DNA of 64,000 nucleotides from Cunninghamia lanceolata (Eukaryota > Streptophyta > Pinopsida > Cupressales > Cupressaceae), in contig BSBN01000849.1 of assembly GCA_027924645.1 (NCBI GenBank), positions 11,922,001 to 11,986,000 of the forward strand, given 5' to 3'. Below the pieces are notes generated by a model, which saw only the letters and a program-made list of their open reading frames with translations, did not search any database and was not told where the DNA came from. Position 1 is the first letter of the stretch; every line of letters starts with the position of its first letter. Both the position numbers and the translations under genes were made by a program. Below are positions 25,058 through 36,445 of the stretch, one piece after another.

Positions 25058-26090
25058 GTGTGTCTTCTTTCTTTGCACTTTTCCTTCTTCTTTGTAATCT
25101 TCTTTTCTACTCTCATAGATGCATCTATAGTTCTAGTTTTAACTCCATATAATTATTTTGAATGGAAATCTAAGATGGTAATATATCTAAAAATACATGC
25201 ATATCATCAAGTTACAATGGGACTTGAGTCAAAACCTCAAGATGTTGTAGAAAAAATAAAATGGTTTAAAATACATGATGAAGCCTTCAGTACTCTGTGT
25301 ATGTTAGTCTCTCCTAACCTTCTTTTTCACATTGAATCTTGCACTACACCAAATGATGTGTGGACCACATTGGAAAAACTCTTTGGTAAGCAGGATGAGT
25401 TAAGAGGTCATCAATTGGAGAATGAACTCATTGGGTTAAGTCCTTCAAATTTTGACACCATACAGGACTTCTTCACAAAATTCAAAGCTATTAAATTGCA
25501 ATTAGAATAGTGTGGAATCAAGAAAGATGATAAACAACTAATCTTAAGAATTCTTTCTAAGCTTGGTTTGAATTATTTTGTCTTTGTTTCTACCTTTTAT
25601 GCCACAAAAAGTGCCCTAGGTACAAACTACAAAATGCCTTCTTTAGATGAGTTTGATGTAGAACTCTCCTAAGAGAAATATAAATTGGTTCACATGGGTA
25701 TAATTAAACCCTCAAAGTCACATGCCATGGTTGTAAATCAAGGTACAAAAGAACCAAAGGGGTCTAGCAAACAAGAAAACAAACAAAAGAACCAAGGAGA
25801 GAAGAAGAAAGATCAAAAACTGCTACTCAAATGCAGCGAATCAGACCTCTTCATCAAAAGGTGAACAACCTAAGAAGGAGAAGGTCAAGTGTTCTTATTG
25901 TAAAAAACCAAGACATGATGAGCACAAGTGTTTAAAGAAGCAGATTGATCACCTGTCACATCTTCTTGAAAAGAACAACATCAAGGTGCCTGATTTTGTC
26001 AAATAGAGTTCATCAAAAGGTTCTTCTAAGGACATAGAAAAGAGTAAGGGGAAAGGAAAGGGCAAGGCCCTAGTTACAGTTGCTTCATAA
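25058..26090 (+). pseudogene. Copia gag (UBN2 domain plus zinc knuckle), broken
   Basis: The gag capsid-type region is open at about 25109-25510 and contains YFEWKSKMVIYLKIH and the NDVWTTLEKLFGK motif typical of copia gag. A TAG stop ends the frame at 25510, but homology continues. A zinc knuckle CSYCKKPRHDEHKC (CX2CX4HX4C) occurs near 25890-25931 in another frame. Gag packages the element RNA into virus-like particles in the cytoplasm. Stops and frame changes show it is inactive. Confidence 0.8.
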
Positions 26091-27970
26091 CCTGATACCT
26101 AGATCATTGACTCAGGTGCTTCGCACCACATGGCTTCTTCACAAGATAGGTTTGCCTCCTTAGAGCTAAGTTCTATGCCTGTCATACTTATGGGTGATGA
26201 CACTCCTATTAAAGTGAATTGGATAGGGTCTATTGATGTGCGCAAAGGAACATTTCAGGATGTTCTCTGTGTTCTATCTTTGTCAACTAATCTCTTATCT
26301 ATCTATCAGATCACTCACACTGGATCTGGCAAGTGAGTTGAGTTCACACCAGATAATGTGGTTATTAGTGAGTTGCATGATGGGTCTACTGTTGTGGGAA
26401 AAGCAGATCATTAGTCTTGATTATATCAATTTTCTCACTTTGTTCTTGACTCTCCTTCAACCATTTTACTCATTCATTCAGATGAGTTGAGTTATTTGTG
26501 GCATTAGCGGTTTGGCCACTTGAATTACCGCTACTTGTAGCAGCTCAATCAACAGGACATAGTTTCAGGGTTGCCTTCAGTTCAATTTTCTAATGGAGTT
26601 TGCCAAGGACACATTCTTGGTAAGTATCCTGAGGAGAAGTATGACAAAGGCAAAGCTTGGAGGGCCACATAGCTTTTGGAGTTGGTACACAGTGACTTGG
26701 CTAGACCATTTCCACATCCATCTTTTAGCAGGGCTCAATATGTTCTGGCATTCATTGATGATCTTTCTAGATATACTTGGGTATATTTTCTCAAACAAAA
26801 GTTTGAGGTCTTTCAATCTTTTCTGGACTTCAAAGCTTTTGTAGAGAAAAAGTCTAGGAAGGCCATCAAGGTTCTACGTATGGATATTGGGGGAGAATAT
26901 GTCAACAACAGGTTTGAGAAGTTTTGTTCCACTGAGGGCATTGATCTTCACCCCATAGTTCCCTATAGTCCACAATAGAATGGTGTCGCAGAACGCCAGA
27001 ACATGTCCTTGAAAGAGATGGCCAATTGTATGATTCACTCTAGGTCTATGGTACCTCAGTATTGGGTGGAGGCCATCAACTGTGCGTGTTACATCCAGAA
27101 CCTCATTCCTCAAAAAGTTGTGAAGGGGGTAACTCCTTTCCAAGATTGGACTGGTCAGAAACCCATAGTTTTAAGCACTTCCGAGTGTTTGGTTCTCCTG
27201 CATGGGCCCACATTCTAGTAGAGAAATGTAAGGCTATGGATCCGTAGAGAAAGCCTTGCATATTTTTTGGATACCCAGATGGTGTCAAGGGCTACAGGCT
27301 TCTCCACCCTATAACTAATGAGTTGTTCATTGAGAAGAGTGTTCATTTTGAGGACTCTTCCAGTCCTTATCCTACCACTTCTCCATCAACAATTACATTG
27401 GAAACATTGAAGCATGATGATATTTCTTCATAGGATCTTAATCCTCCTGATCCACATGAGGTGTCTTCTTCCTCCACTTTAGATGGTGACAGTGATGATG
27501 AGGATCCACCCTCTTCTCCTAGTCATCATTCAGAGGTTGATGATTCTCTTCTAGATTCTCCTAGCACAAGGCCTCTTTGGGCTCATCAAAATTTATAGTC
27601 AGTAGGTGATTGGGTTGGTGATCCTTTACATACAAGAAGAACAAGGTCACAATTTTAGCAGGCTCCACATCTCTTCGTTACTTCATCTTCTAATCCACAG
27701 ACTTTTGGGGAAGCTTCTAGTGTCCCCTAGTGGGATGCAGTAATGTAGGAAGAGATCCATTCCTTGGAAAGGAATCATACATGGGATTTAGTCCCTCTTC
27801 GTAAGGGAAGAAAACTTGTTTGATGCAATTGGATCTATCAAACAAAATTTGTAGCAGATGGGTCAGTTGACAAGCATAAGGCTCGCTTGGTCATCAAAGG
27901 ATTCTCCCAGGTGCCTAATATTGACTACTCTAAGACTTCTGCACCAGCAACCAAGATGAATTCCATCCGA
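26091..27970 (+). pseudogene. Copia pol: protease, integrase and truncated reverse transcriptase
   Basis: Protease: IIDSGASHHMA near 26103-26135 holds the catalytic D-S-G. The GAG-pre-integrase region around 26500 is degraded. The integrase core begins near 26680 (ELVHSDLARPFPHPSF) and continues with AFIDDLSRYTWVYFLK and PYSPQ, then a stop, then NGVAERQN near 26970-27000; the expected DDE residues are largely visible. Reverse transcriptase starts around 27770 (NHTWDLVPL) and stops at 27970 before the catalytic YVDD region, where it joins LTR sequence. Domain order protease-integrase-RT identifies Ty1/copia. Several stops (for example at 26976 and 27246) preclude function. Confidence 0.85.
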
Positions 27971-27974
27971 CTAT

Positions 27975-28261
27975 TTGGAGTATTTGGACTTATTACACCT
28001 CTTGGATGTATATGCCCTATTCTTGCTATATATATAGCTCTCTACTCTCCCTTTCACTAGTTTGAATCCTACTTTGGTGAAAGTTCTATGAGAGTATCAA
28101 GAGTATTCTCAAATTCTCTTGCATTGTCTCTATTTCTCTCTCTTTTAAGATTCTCTCTCCATTCTGCTATTTTGATCTTCAATCATCTATTGACTAGAGT
28201 GCATGTGATCTATGACCAACATCAGATCCTAGCTCGGTTCTCGCTTCTCACAGATTTAAGA
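27975..28261 (+). repeat. 3' LTR of copia element, 5'-truncated
   Basis: Matches the last 275 bp of the 5' LTR. The end has changed from ATCTAACA to ATTTAAGA. The junction with pol at about 27970 has no LTR start, consistent with a deletion from RT into the LTR. Confidence 0.8.
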
Positions 28262-29023
28262 AAATGTGACTAGGTTGAGTTCATCTTCCCTTCACAAATT
28301 AAAAGAAAAACATGTCAATTTCATTTTGATAACAAATCAAATATTTGATGTTATAACTATAACATGAAAGACGATAACATTTCTACCAACCACACCAATG
28401 CAAATGCAAATGTGATCTTGTTTAGGATGTAATGAATGATGTGTTCGATAGAAAGTCATGCTAGTCATAAAACATCTATCATTTAACATCGACAATGTCA
28501 ATTTCACAAAATGACAAGGTTGACAAGACAAAACTTTAAAAGGATTCTAAACAATATAGACGCCTTGTCAAAATGACCAACAAACTTAAACCACTTGAAT
28601 AAACATGACTTACCTCAATCGACAAGGGTTTACTAACTGAAGGTTTGCAATACTTAGATGGAAAATGAACAGTTCAAAACCAAACATCTATTCTCCTCTC
28701 CTCAAAAGATACTCTCTCTCTTTCTCAGAGAGTAATCAAAACCTATTTTTTTTCATACAACTTGCAATTACCAGATCATGATTAGTGCATTATTATTCCA
28801 TTAATAAATCTTATGAATAACAAATCAAATTCTCATAATGTAAATTAATGAATCATTTAATCACATGCATTATACTTAATCACATGTACTAACATTTGAT
28901 TTAATCAATGATTTATGTTAACATTATAACATAACATCAAATCATTTTTCCATAAATTCACTTCTATTCACATAAAAGTAAATAGTGAAATCAAAGCCAA
29001 AATTAGGGATGTAACACAGAAAA
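28260..29023 (-). mobile_element. Probable solo LTR at the copia/peroxiredoxin junction
   Basis: The segment 28265-29018 (754 bp) begins TGTGAC and ends GTAACACA. It is flanked by perfect GAAAA duplications (28260-28264 and 29019-29023). On the minus strand its start, TGTGTTACATCCCTAA, resembles plant gypsy LTR starts. Removing it together with one GAAAA restores a copia target duplication AAATG directly joined to CCAGG of the peroxiredoxin exon, which supports the call. No second copy is in the window, so the family is unknown. Confidence 0.6.
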
Positions 29024-29140
29024 TGCCAGGAGTTGCCTTAGGAGACAAAATTCCTAATGTGGAGGTAGACTCCAACCATGGCCACATTAGGATCCATGAC
29101 TACATTTGGGACTGTTGGGCCATTATCTTCTCACACCCTG
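29023..29140 (+). pseudogene. 1-Cys peroxiredoxin (PER1-type), exon 1 only
   Basis: The 40-residue exon starts MPGVALGDKIPNVEVD and ends FSHPG, followed by a GT donor (29141), the position where 1-Cys peroxiredoxin genes commonly split the SHPGD motif. These enzymes reduce peroxides with a single conserved cysteine and in plants are known from seed and stress tissue; the catalytic PVCTTE motif lies in the next exon. No exon 2 or 3 was found in the following 1.1 kb. The YIWDCWAIIF stretch deviates from the usual YVGDGYAILF. Transposons sit immediately before the ATG: the copia target duplication AAATG contains the start codon. This is therefore a truncated, promoterless relic. Confidence 0.8.
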
Positions 29141-30280
29141 GTCAGTTCTCAAAACTCTTCAATATATCATTTTATTTCTATGTTTTTGTTTTACTTATGT
29201 CTTCATTCTTTCTTTGGGTCATCTGATTTTACACCAGTCTATACTACAGATCTTTGAAGGATTGTGAACTAGATTGGTGAATTTGAGAAGCACGTAGTGA
29301 ATAAGCTCGTAATCTCATTAATATTCGTAGTTGTTACATTAGAGCCTATAGCACTGCTTGTATTCCTTGCTTGTCCCAGACCCTCGAAGAAGAAGTCCTA
29401 TGTAGAAACCATTTTGGATTCCTTGTAGGAGAAGTCGTTTACCAAAACTATTCATATTCATATTGATATTTGCTTAGTACTTTTACATGTGCATAGAGAG
29501 CTAAAAAGGAAACACAAATTCCATGCATTTGAATTTACCTTGGCCTTCCTTGTCTGCAACACATAAATCTTGCAACAAATCTGGATCTACGCCTATTACA
29601 TGGTCATTATAACAACATATAACTACACACAGGAAAATGAAGCACAAGCACAAGCAACCTACCATTTTTCTCAAGAAGAGGATATGAACTGAGAGAACAT
29701 AGAGAGAAAAGTGTGAATGTGATTGAATTGCAAATACTGATTTAACATTATATAGTGGAAATTCTAAAGGAAAGATTCAAAGTCACACTAGCAATACCAC
29801 GTGAAGCAAACCGATTTTAGTTTTTTGTGCTAGAAAAACAAAGAACTGATGTAAATACCTTTTTAAAAAAATTTCCTTCACAACCTTGGATCGATTCTTG
29901 GAAGGTGATTATTTTGTTTTCTATTCATGCTCCCCTTTAGTTCACCTCAAATCTTGCAATTTGATATGCTATCTTGAGTTATTTGCCTTCAACAATTGTC
30001 AAAGTATTCGGCAGGGAACATTGCAACGACATGAGACTTTTTCTGACACAATTTTTTCCCTAGCATGAGAAAAATTGACAAGTTTGGAAATTTTTTCCTT
30101 ATGTATAGAAAAATGAGATAAATAAGATGGTTTAGGAAATGTCAAAGGTGGGTATTATCAAGCATAGTTGGATTTCTTACTCCTCTCCCATGGTAATGAT
30201 GCACAAGAAATACAACACTTGGAGGTTGTGTCCTAATTACAAAGAGATCAACAAGTACACCATAAAGGATAAGTAAATCA
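29141..30280. other. Spacer without recognised genes
   Basis: It begins as the intron-like sequence after the peroxiredoxin exon. No later peroxiredoxin exon, LTR terminus or family-matched frame was found. A CT-rich leader-like stretch near 29680-29760 on the minus strand has a TATATAATG motif but no gene follows it. Confidence 0.4.
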
Positions 30281-31680
30281 CATTAATATAATTGATAATT
30301 TGGTAGATGAGACTAATGGTGTTGTTTATTTTACCAAACTTTATCTTCATTTTGGTTACCATCAAATCAAAATTAGAGAGGAGGATGTACATAAGATAGA
30401 TTTTTCAACCCATGAAGGCCACTATGGATTTTTTTGTATAGCATTTTTGTCTCACTAATGCACCATCTACATTTCAAAGTTTTATGAACTCTATCTTCAA
30501 GCCATTTTATGGAAATTTATTTTTCTATTATCTCATGACATCTTGATATATAGAAAAACTTGGGAGGAACACTTGTAGCATGTAAATCAAATTTTGGACA
30601 TTCTTGAACAACATCAACTTTATGCTAAGCCATCCAAGTGTGTGTTCAAAGTTAAATAAGTAGATTATCTAGGTCATATTATTTCACATGTGAGGGATTC
30701 AAGGTAGAAACTCATAAGATTAAGTCCATAGTAGAATGGAAAATTCCTAGAACCCTTAAGAACCTACGAGGTTTTTTAGGGATTATGGGTTACTATCACT
30801 AATTTGTAAAGAATTATGGTATCATAGCATAACTCTTTATAGTAGGTTGTTGAAAAAGGATTATTTCTAGTGGAATGAGGAAGCTACCAAGGCATTTGAG
30901 CAACTAAAGGAAGCCATGTGCACAACTCTAGTTTTAGCTACCCTAAATTTTCTAAAACATACATTATGGAATGTGATGCTTTAGGACATGACATCTAGGA
31001 CTAGTGCTCATGCAAGAAGGAAGACCCATAGCATTTGAGAGCCACTAACTCAAAGGTAAGAATTTGTTGGAGCTAGTTTATGAGATGGAGATGTTGGCTA
31101 TCCTACATGAAGTCAAACAATCAAGACCTTATATAATGGGAAGACACTTTAAGGTAGAGATAAATCAATATATTATCAAATCTTTCTAGGAACAAATCTT
31201 TCCATATAAAGAACACCAAAAATGGGGCATAAAGATGTTTGGATATGACTTTGTGATCACATGTAATAAAGACAAGCATGATATGGTAGCTAATGCTCTA
31301 TTTAGGAGGGATGAACCCATAGAGTCACTATTGTATGCCATTTCCATATTATAGGTAGATTAGGTAAATGAGACATGATAAGAGTGGTAGAAAGACATGG
31401 ATACCCAAACTCTCATTGAGAAACTCCAACAAGATTCAAGTGTGTTAGGAAAATTTACATGGAAAGGAAATACTTTATGGTACAAGGATAGGTTGTACCT
31501 ATACAGGAACTTGACAACCCTTAATTTTAATGTGTTGGTAGAACCACATGCTTCTCCGGTAGGTGGGAACCCTAGATTCTTGAAGGCATATCATAGAATC
31601 AAGAAATATTTATTTCAAGAGGGGCTTAAAGGGGATATTTAAAAATCTGTAGGAGAATGTTGTGGGAAAACTCCTATCAA
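30281..31680 (+). pseudogene. Ty3/gypsy pol fragment (RT to integrase zinc finger)
   Basis: The sequence passes in broken frames through the RT start (YFTKLYLHFGYHQIKI, about 30325-30385), the FQSFMNSIFKPF region near 30475, the post-catalytic stretch (AKPSKCVFKV, about 30620-30650), RNase H (HDMVANALFRRDEP near 31275) and the integrase N-terminal region (LWYKDRLYLYRNL, SPVGGNPRFLKAYHRIKKY, 31397-31642). In that last segment the HHCC zinc finger is partly lost. RT-RNase H-integrase order identifies Ty3/gypsy. The fragment ends near GECC at 31665. No LTRs are attached. Confidence 0.82.
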
Positions 31681-32242
31681 TATCTGGGGTTAGTTAGATG
31701 TCAATGACTAGATATGATCTCATTGTTATAACTAGACATGATTATGTGGTGCATACTCAATCTTGATTTGGAGGCAATTGGACAAGTATGGGTTTGTGTT
31801 CAACTAATGGGTTGAGGTAGCATACAATGGCATGCTTGTTTGACATTTAGTGTGTCATCTTGGCTTTGGTTTCTTATATTTCATGCTTGGGCATGATGGA
31901 GGATGAGATAGTTGTGGTTAGGATGGTGGTCACTTGGAATATATTGTAAATTATTATGTGAAGCTTGTGAGCTCACATAAGAGTTAGTTGCTATAGGATG
32001 GTTATTCCCTTGGTGGATAGTTCATGGTTTTGTTGGATCTTCCTTTTGCTCTTGCAAGGTATACAGAAAGTAGAAGAATGTTGGAATTAGGTGTCCCATA
32101 CACCTTCCAAGTCCTAATCTTTCTTTAGAATGTTTTTTATTTTGTATTATTTATGTTCTCTCATGAAAAATGGTGTTCCACTTTCAGGTGGCACTCCAAG
32201 CCACATGGAAGGTGTACTATAATGTATGTAAGAGTATTTATG
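31681..32242. other. Spacer, nothing recognised
   Basis: TGTTGGAATTAGGTGTCCC near 32081 resembles an LTR start, but no partner was seen. No coding feature. Confidence 0.35.
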
Positions 32243-33354
32243 TCACTCTAGCCATCAAAGGCCAATTTCATGATGTTTAAGGAACTTACCAAATGAAAAA
32301 ATATAAAAGTGGTAGATTTAGTCTCTAAAACAAATTGCACTATTATGTTGTTTAAGGAACTTACCAAATGAAAAAATATGAAAGTGGTAGATTCAGTCTC
32401 TAAAACAAATTGCACTAAAGGTTATGTTATTTAAGGAACATTTTAAATCAAAAAGTAGTAAATGTTAGTTCAAAGTCTCTCAAACAAATTGCAGCAGCGC
32501 AGAATATGAAACAATCTTACAGCAAGAGAGCCCAAGAATTCAAGAGAGCCCAAGAATTTTTCAACAGTCCCTACTCCACACCAGTAGGTAGGTATGTTAA
32601 TAATTTATTAATAATTAAATACCTAACTATTCTAAGGCAAAGAACAAGGTCAAATAAAAAAATTGAAAAATTTGCATACCCTAATCTCAACTTAAAATGG
32701 AGGGCATCCAAATGAATGTCTAATATTACCCTAAATTAATAACAATACAATAAGTAATAATAATAATAATAATATCCTTTCACTGTTTTTTATAGTTTAA
32801 TCTAAGATCCCTCTCCCTTCATGCATGCAGGAATTAAAATATGTTTTAGGTTTTTTTGTGTCAGTTAGGGGTTGGGCATGAATATATCAGCACTTGGTTA
32901 ATCAATTTCCATTATATTGAAGTAAAAAGCTAACAGCCATATCTCTTCCACCAAAAATGGACACTATTCCATAAGGTAAACTAGGATGGCCCAAACAAAT
33001 AGGAATGTTGGAGCCAAAATCCCTATAACTAAAATGAAAAATATCTAAAGATTATTTAAAGCTAAACTTTCAAATTTGACAAGAAAAAAAGACATAAATC
33101 CATAGGACATAAGACCTATAGCTTCCAATGTTCCTTGTTACTTCAAATGCCAAGATTTAAAATATTCACAAGAACATCTAATTTGATAGAAAAGAAGGTA
33201 AGTTATATTCAATTGTGAGTCAGATTTAATTGGATATATTCAATGTTTCCCTGATTTATCTTTAGAATTTAATTTAGACATTAATGTCCAAAATGTGGAG
33301 GCATAGAAAAAGCTAGTTTTGCTTACAGTGGGTTAAAAGACTAGCTAATTGTAG
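32243..33354 (+). repeat. 1.1-kb dispersed duplication, copy 1
   Basis: Collinear with 45669-46759 at high identity with short indels. It begins with three degenerate units of about 75 bp (from about 32275) built on AAGGAACTTACCAAATG, and contains a TAATAATAATAAT run and a CATGCATGCAGG motif. It has no TG/CA termini, terminal inverted repeats or frame, so it is a duplicated non-coding segment of unknown origin. Confidence 0.85.
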
Positions 33355-34700
33355 AAAATCCAATGTGAGAATACCTTAGGAAAAATAAACAAATGTATAC
33401 CATGGTCAACAACATTAGATGTAGAATATGTCTTAGTTTTTATACACTTGTAGACCACGCGAATGTGTCATCAAATGTTGTAGGACTATACTAATATGAA
33501 ACAAGTATATCATCATGTGATCAAAGAACAAGTGAAACCATAATGTAATCAAGGAACCATGCACATGCACCTGAAACTGATTGAGCCATGAACATATAAC
33601 CATGCACCTGAAGCCATATTAACTAAGCAAATCATATGAATATCAACTAAGCAAGAATAAACATGTCAACTTGTATCAACTGAGATAAACCCTTTATATC
33701 AATTACACTATCTTGTCTTCAAACTTTCATGTCACATGTCAATCAATCACACTAGCAACTGAATCATAACACATTCCAAGTTGTGTATTGTCATCAGGGA
33801 CAAACAACTGAGGGTGAAGTCAACAGTAATAACTGGGTTGATTGTATTGCCAAATAAAGAGGTCATGCCAGTGAAGACTATAGAAAGCACAGTCACCTAG
33901 CTCTATCAGATCTAACCTCTGAACTCCCAAAATTTTGTCTAGTCTTTTGTCCTTCTTAGTTATGGTCCAATCCATCTTTGATCACCTACATCACTGCACT
34001 AGATTTATTGTTTTGGTCTATCACCAACATCATTTCATTCATCATTTCATGTCATTGGTTCTGATCACTATTAATGTTGATCCAGAAAAGAAGAAGAGAT
34101 CAAATGAAAGATCTTCTAGGTGTGAAACTCTAGGAATATTATCTCCCTTAAATGTTTATTCTGGAATCAAATAATCCCTCTATTACACAACTCTTTTGTT
34201 GTGTCTCACCCACAATTATATATGACCCATGTTCTATATATATACGCATGCATATCACGTTGATCTCAATACCTCTTTCCAAGATCGACCAAATATCTCC
34301 CCCCTTCTACAATTTGTCATTGTCGTTTAGTCCTACAGAGAGAGATTCAAAGAGAATCAACCAGTCTTTCTCACATCTTCATGTTTGACACAATGCACCT
34401 GTTGCCAAGCCTAGAATTTGATGGTCTATTTGACTATTTTTGGTCTTTTAGACTATATTTTACAACTTTAAAATTTATTAGACCATATAACTTGACTTTC
34501 TAAAGTTTTACATAACCATATATATGATACTTTAAATTATTTGTAAATCGTAAAATTTTATTATAAGGCAATATAATATAATATTCTTATTTTGTTATAG
34601 AAATATAAATGATGTTTTCTTTACAATATTTATCTTAAACTTTTTTAAATTGATATAGAAATATATATTAAATTAGAATATTTTAAAGAATGTTTATCTT
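33355..34700. other. Spacer without recognised genes
   Basis: No family match or repeat structure was seen. Open frames at 33935-34174 and 34152-34388 are short and compositionally ordinary. Confidence 0.4.
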
Positions 34701-34704
34701 CAAT

Positions 34705-34880
34705 AAATTTTAAAAATCAATTTAGAAACAAATCTATGCTTTGTTTTATTGTTTTTATTTTTAAAAGTCAATTTAGAAACAAATATTTGCTTTGTCTATA
34801 CTTGTTATTATTATTATTTTTTAAAAAAAATCAATTTAGAAACAAAAATTTTCTTTGTCTATACTTGTTAATTTTATTCA
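34705..34880. repeat. AT-rich tandem repeat, about three units
   Basis: The motif AATTTAGAAACAAA followed by TTTGCTTTGT or TTCTTTGTCTATACTTGTTA recurs near 34720, 34770 and 34832 with unit lengths of about 50-65 bp. The short open frame over it is a by-product. Confidence 0.6.
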
Positions 34881-35424
34881 TTATTTATTATACATGGAAT
34901 AAGTACAACTTTGCAAATTACAATTATAGAGATAAAGAAGAGTTGTAATTATTTACAATTACATGGATAAAAAATAATTGCTTGTACTTCCTCATTTGTC
35001 ATTCAATTCACCAAGGTCACCTTTCTATCAATGCAACAAGATGCCTATGTTAGAGACAAATTGGAAATGTTCTCAGTAGTGATACAACTGGACAAGTAAA
35101 GTCCTAAGTATAGTGTGGCGATTGAATGTTCTCTCAGAGTTCAAAAGGAGGGCAAGACTATGTTTAGGGATTGCTTCACCTAGAATCATCCGTAATCTTT
35201 GCAAGAGCATTGTCTATGATTGAAATGATGGAACTGGTTTACATCTCTCACAACAATTTTATCTTGTAACAATCTTGGAGACAAACTTAATTTCACTATG
35301 GCAGTCAGCACATACTTGAAGGTTATTGACAACTCTAATAGTTGTTCTAGGGGGCATGTTTAACAATCCAAATCCAATTGAAAACTTTTCACTATGGTGG
35401 AAGAGGAATGATTCTTTTTCCTCT
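34881..35424. other. Spacer without recognised genes
   Basis: No supported coding region or repeat. Confidence 0.35.
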
Positions 35425-36445
35425 TCTTCCACATCATTTAGTACAATTTTTGCAACATTACATAGATCTCATGTGTTTGTGGGTGTGATCTGTTTCCTAC
35501 ACAAAAATAACATGTACAATTTTATGGACTTTAATCCAACTACATCTAGGTGTCTTTTTAATTGCTTTGTCCTTCATCAATCTCCTAACCTTTTGAACCT
35601 CACCCCACCTGCCCATTTCTACATAATGTTTGACAGAAGAACATAAGTTGCAGCATTTCTAGGACCCAGCTCAGAAAGGAGATTTGCTATAAATGCTTCT
35701 AATTCTATATTCTTGTGTGATCTACGGAAACCAAGAAAACACATCCATACAACTACCACAGGTTCAATTGGCATTTTGATGATAATGTTTAGAGTTTCAT
35801 TAAGATAGCCAACACGCCCAAGAAGGTCAATGATGCACGCATAATGATCAATTGTAGGTGTAACGCAATAATAGTTAATCATGTCATTTAAGTATTTACA
35901 GCACTCCTCTACTAAGCCTGAGTGATTGCATGTAAATGAAACATGAGTGAAGCTTACATGGTTATGGTATGTTATATAGTGCTTTGTTAGTTCCAAAAGT
36001 TTGAGAGCATCCTCGTAAAAGCCATTTTGTGCATATGCTGCACTCATTGTATTCCATGAGACCACATCTTGTTGAGACATTCTGTCAAATAGGTCATGTG
36101 CCTTCCACACACTTCCATAGTTTGCATACATATCTATCAAGGCATGTGCAACTAGAGCATCTGATAAAAATCTGCTTTCAATTATGCTTTGATGGATGCG
36201 CATACCCTGTTCCAAAGATCCCATTTCAACAAAGGCTAGGAGGATATTGGCAAAGGTTGACGTGTTTGGATTTACACCTGCCATTTGTATTTCTTTGAAA
36301 GCATCCAAGCTTCATCAACAAACCCATTTTGAGCATATCCTCCAAACATTGCAGTCCAGGAGACCACATCTCATTGAGATGTTTTGTCAAACAACTCATA
36401 CGTAGTATATAGGTTTCCACTTTTTGCATACATGTAGATCATGGA
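35425..36445 (-). pseudogene. PLS-class PPR protein, C-terminal fragment with E/E+ motifs
   Basis: On the minus strand the protein begins inside a PPR array (MYAKSGNLYTTYELFDK at about 36440). It passes through DVVSWTAMFGGYAQNGF, HALIDMYANYGSVWKAHDLF and DVVSWNTMSAAYAQNGF, then the IDHYACIIDLLGRVGYL segment, and ends in an E/E+ region (KKTPRCSWIKVHKIVH) near 35510. Such proteins bind organellar RNA and specify C-to-U editing sites in plastids or mitochondria. Defects are the N-terminal half absent, a TGA in place of the usual arginine codon before DVVSW (near 36371), a shift near 36300, a shift near 35640 and stops near the end. There is no intron, as is usual for the family. Confidence 0.88.

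Larger units (their letters stand above)
23454..28266 (+). mobile_element. Ty1/copia element with internal deletion, defective
   Basis: The 5' LTR is 23459-24090 (TGTTAGTC...ATCTAACA), followed at once by the primer-binding site TGGTATCAGAGCC (24091-24103). The domains are gag, protease, integrase and the start of reverse transcriptase. At about 27970 the RT sequence passes directly into LTR sequence, so most of RT, all of RNase H and the first roughly 355 bp of the 3' LTR are missing. The remaining 3' LTR (about 27975-28261) matches 23816-24090. AAATG flanks the left side (23454-23458); the right AAATG is discussed with the peroxiredoxin exon. Multiple in-frame stops make it non-autonomous. 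Confidence 0.88.
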
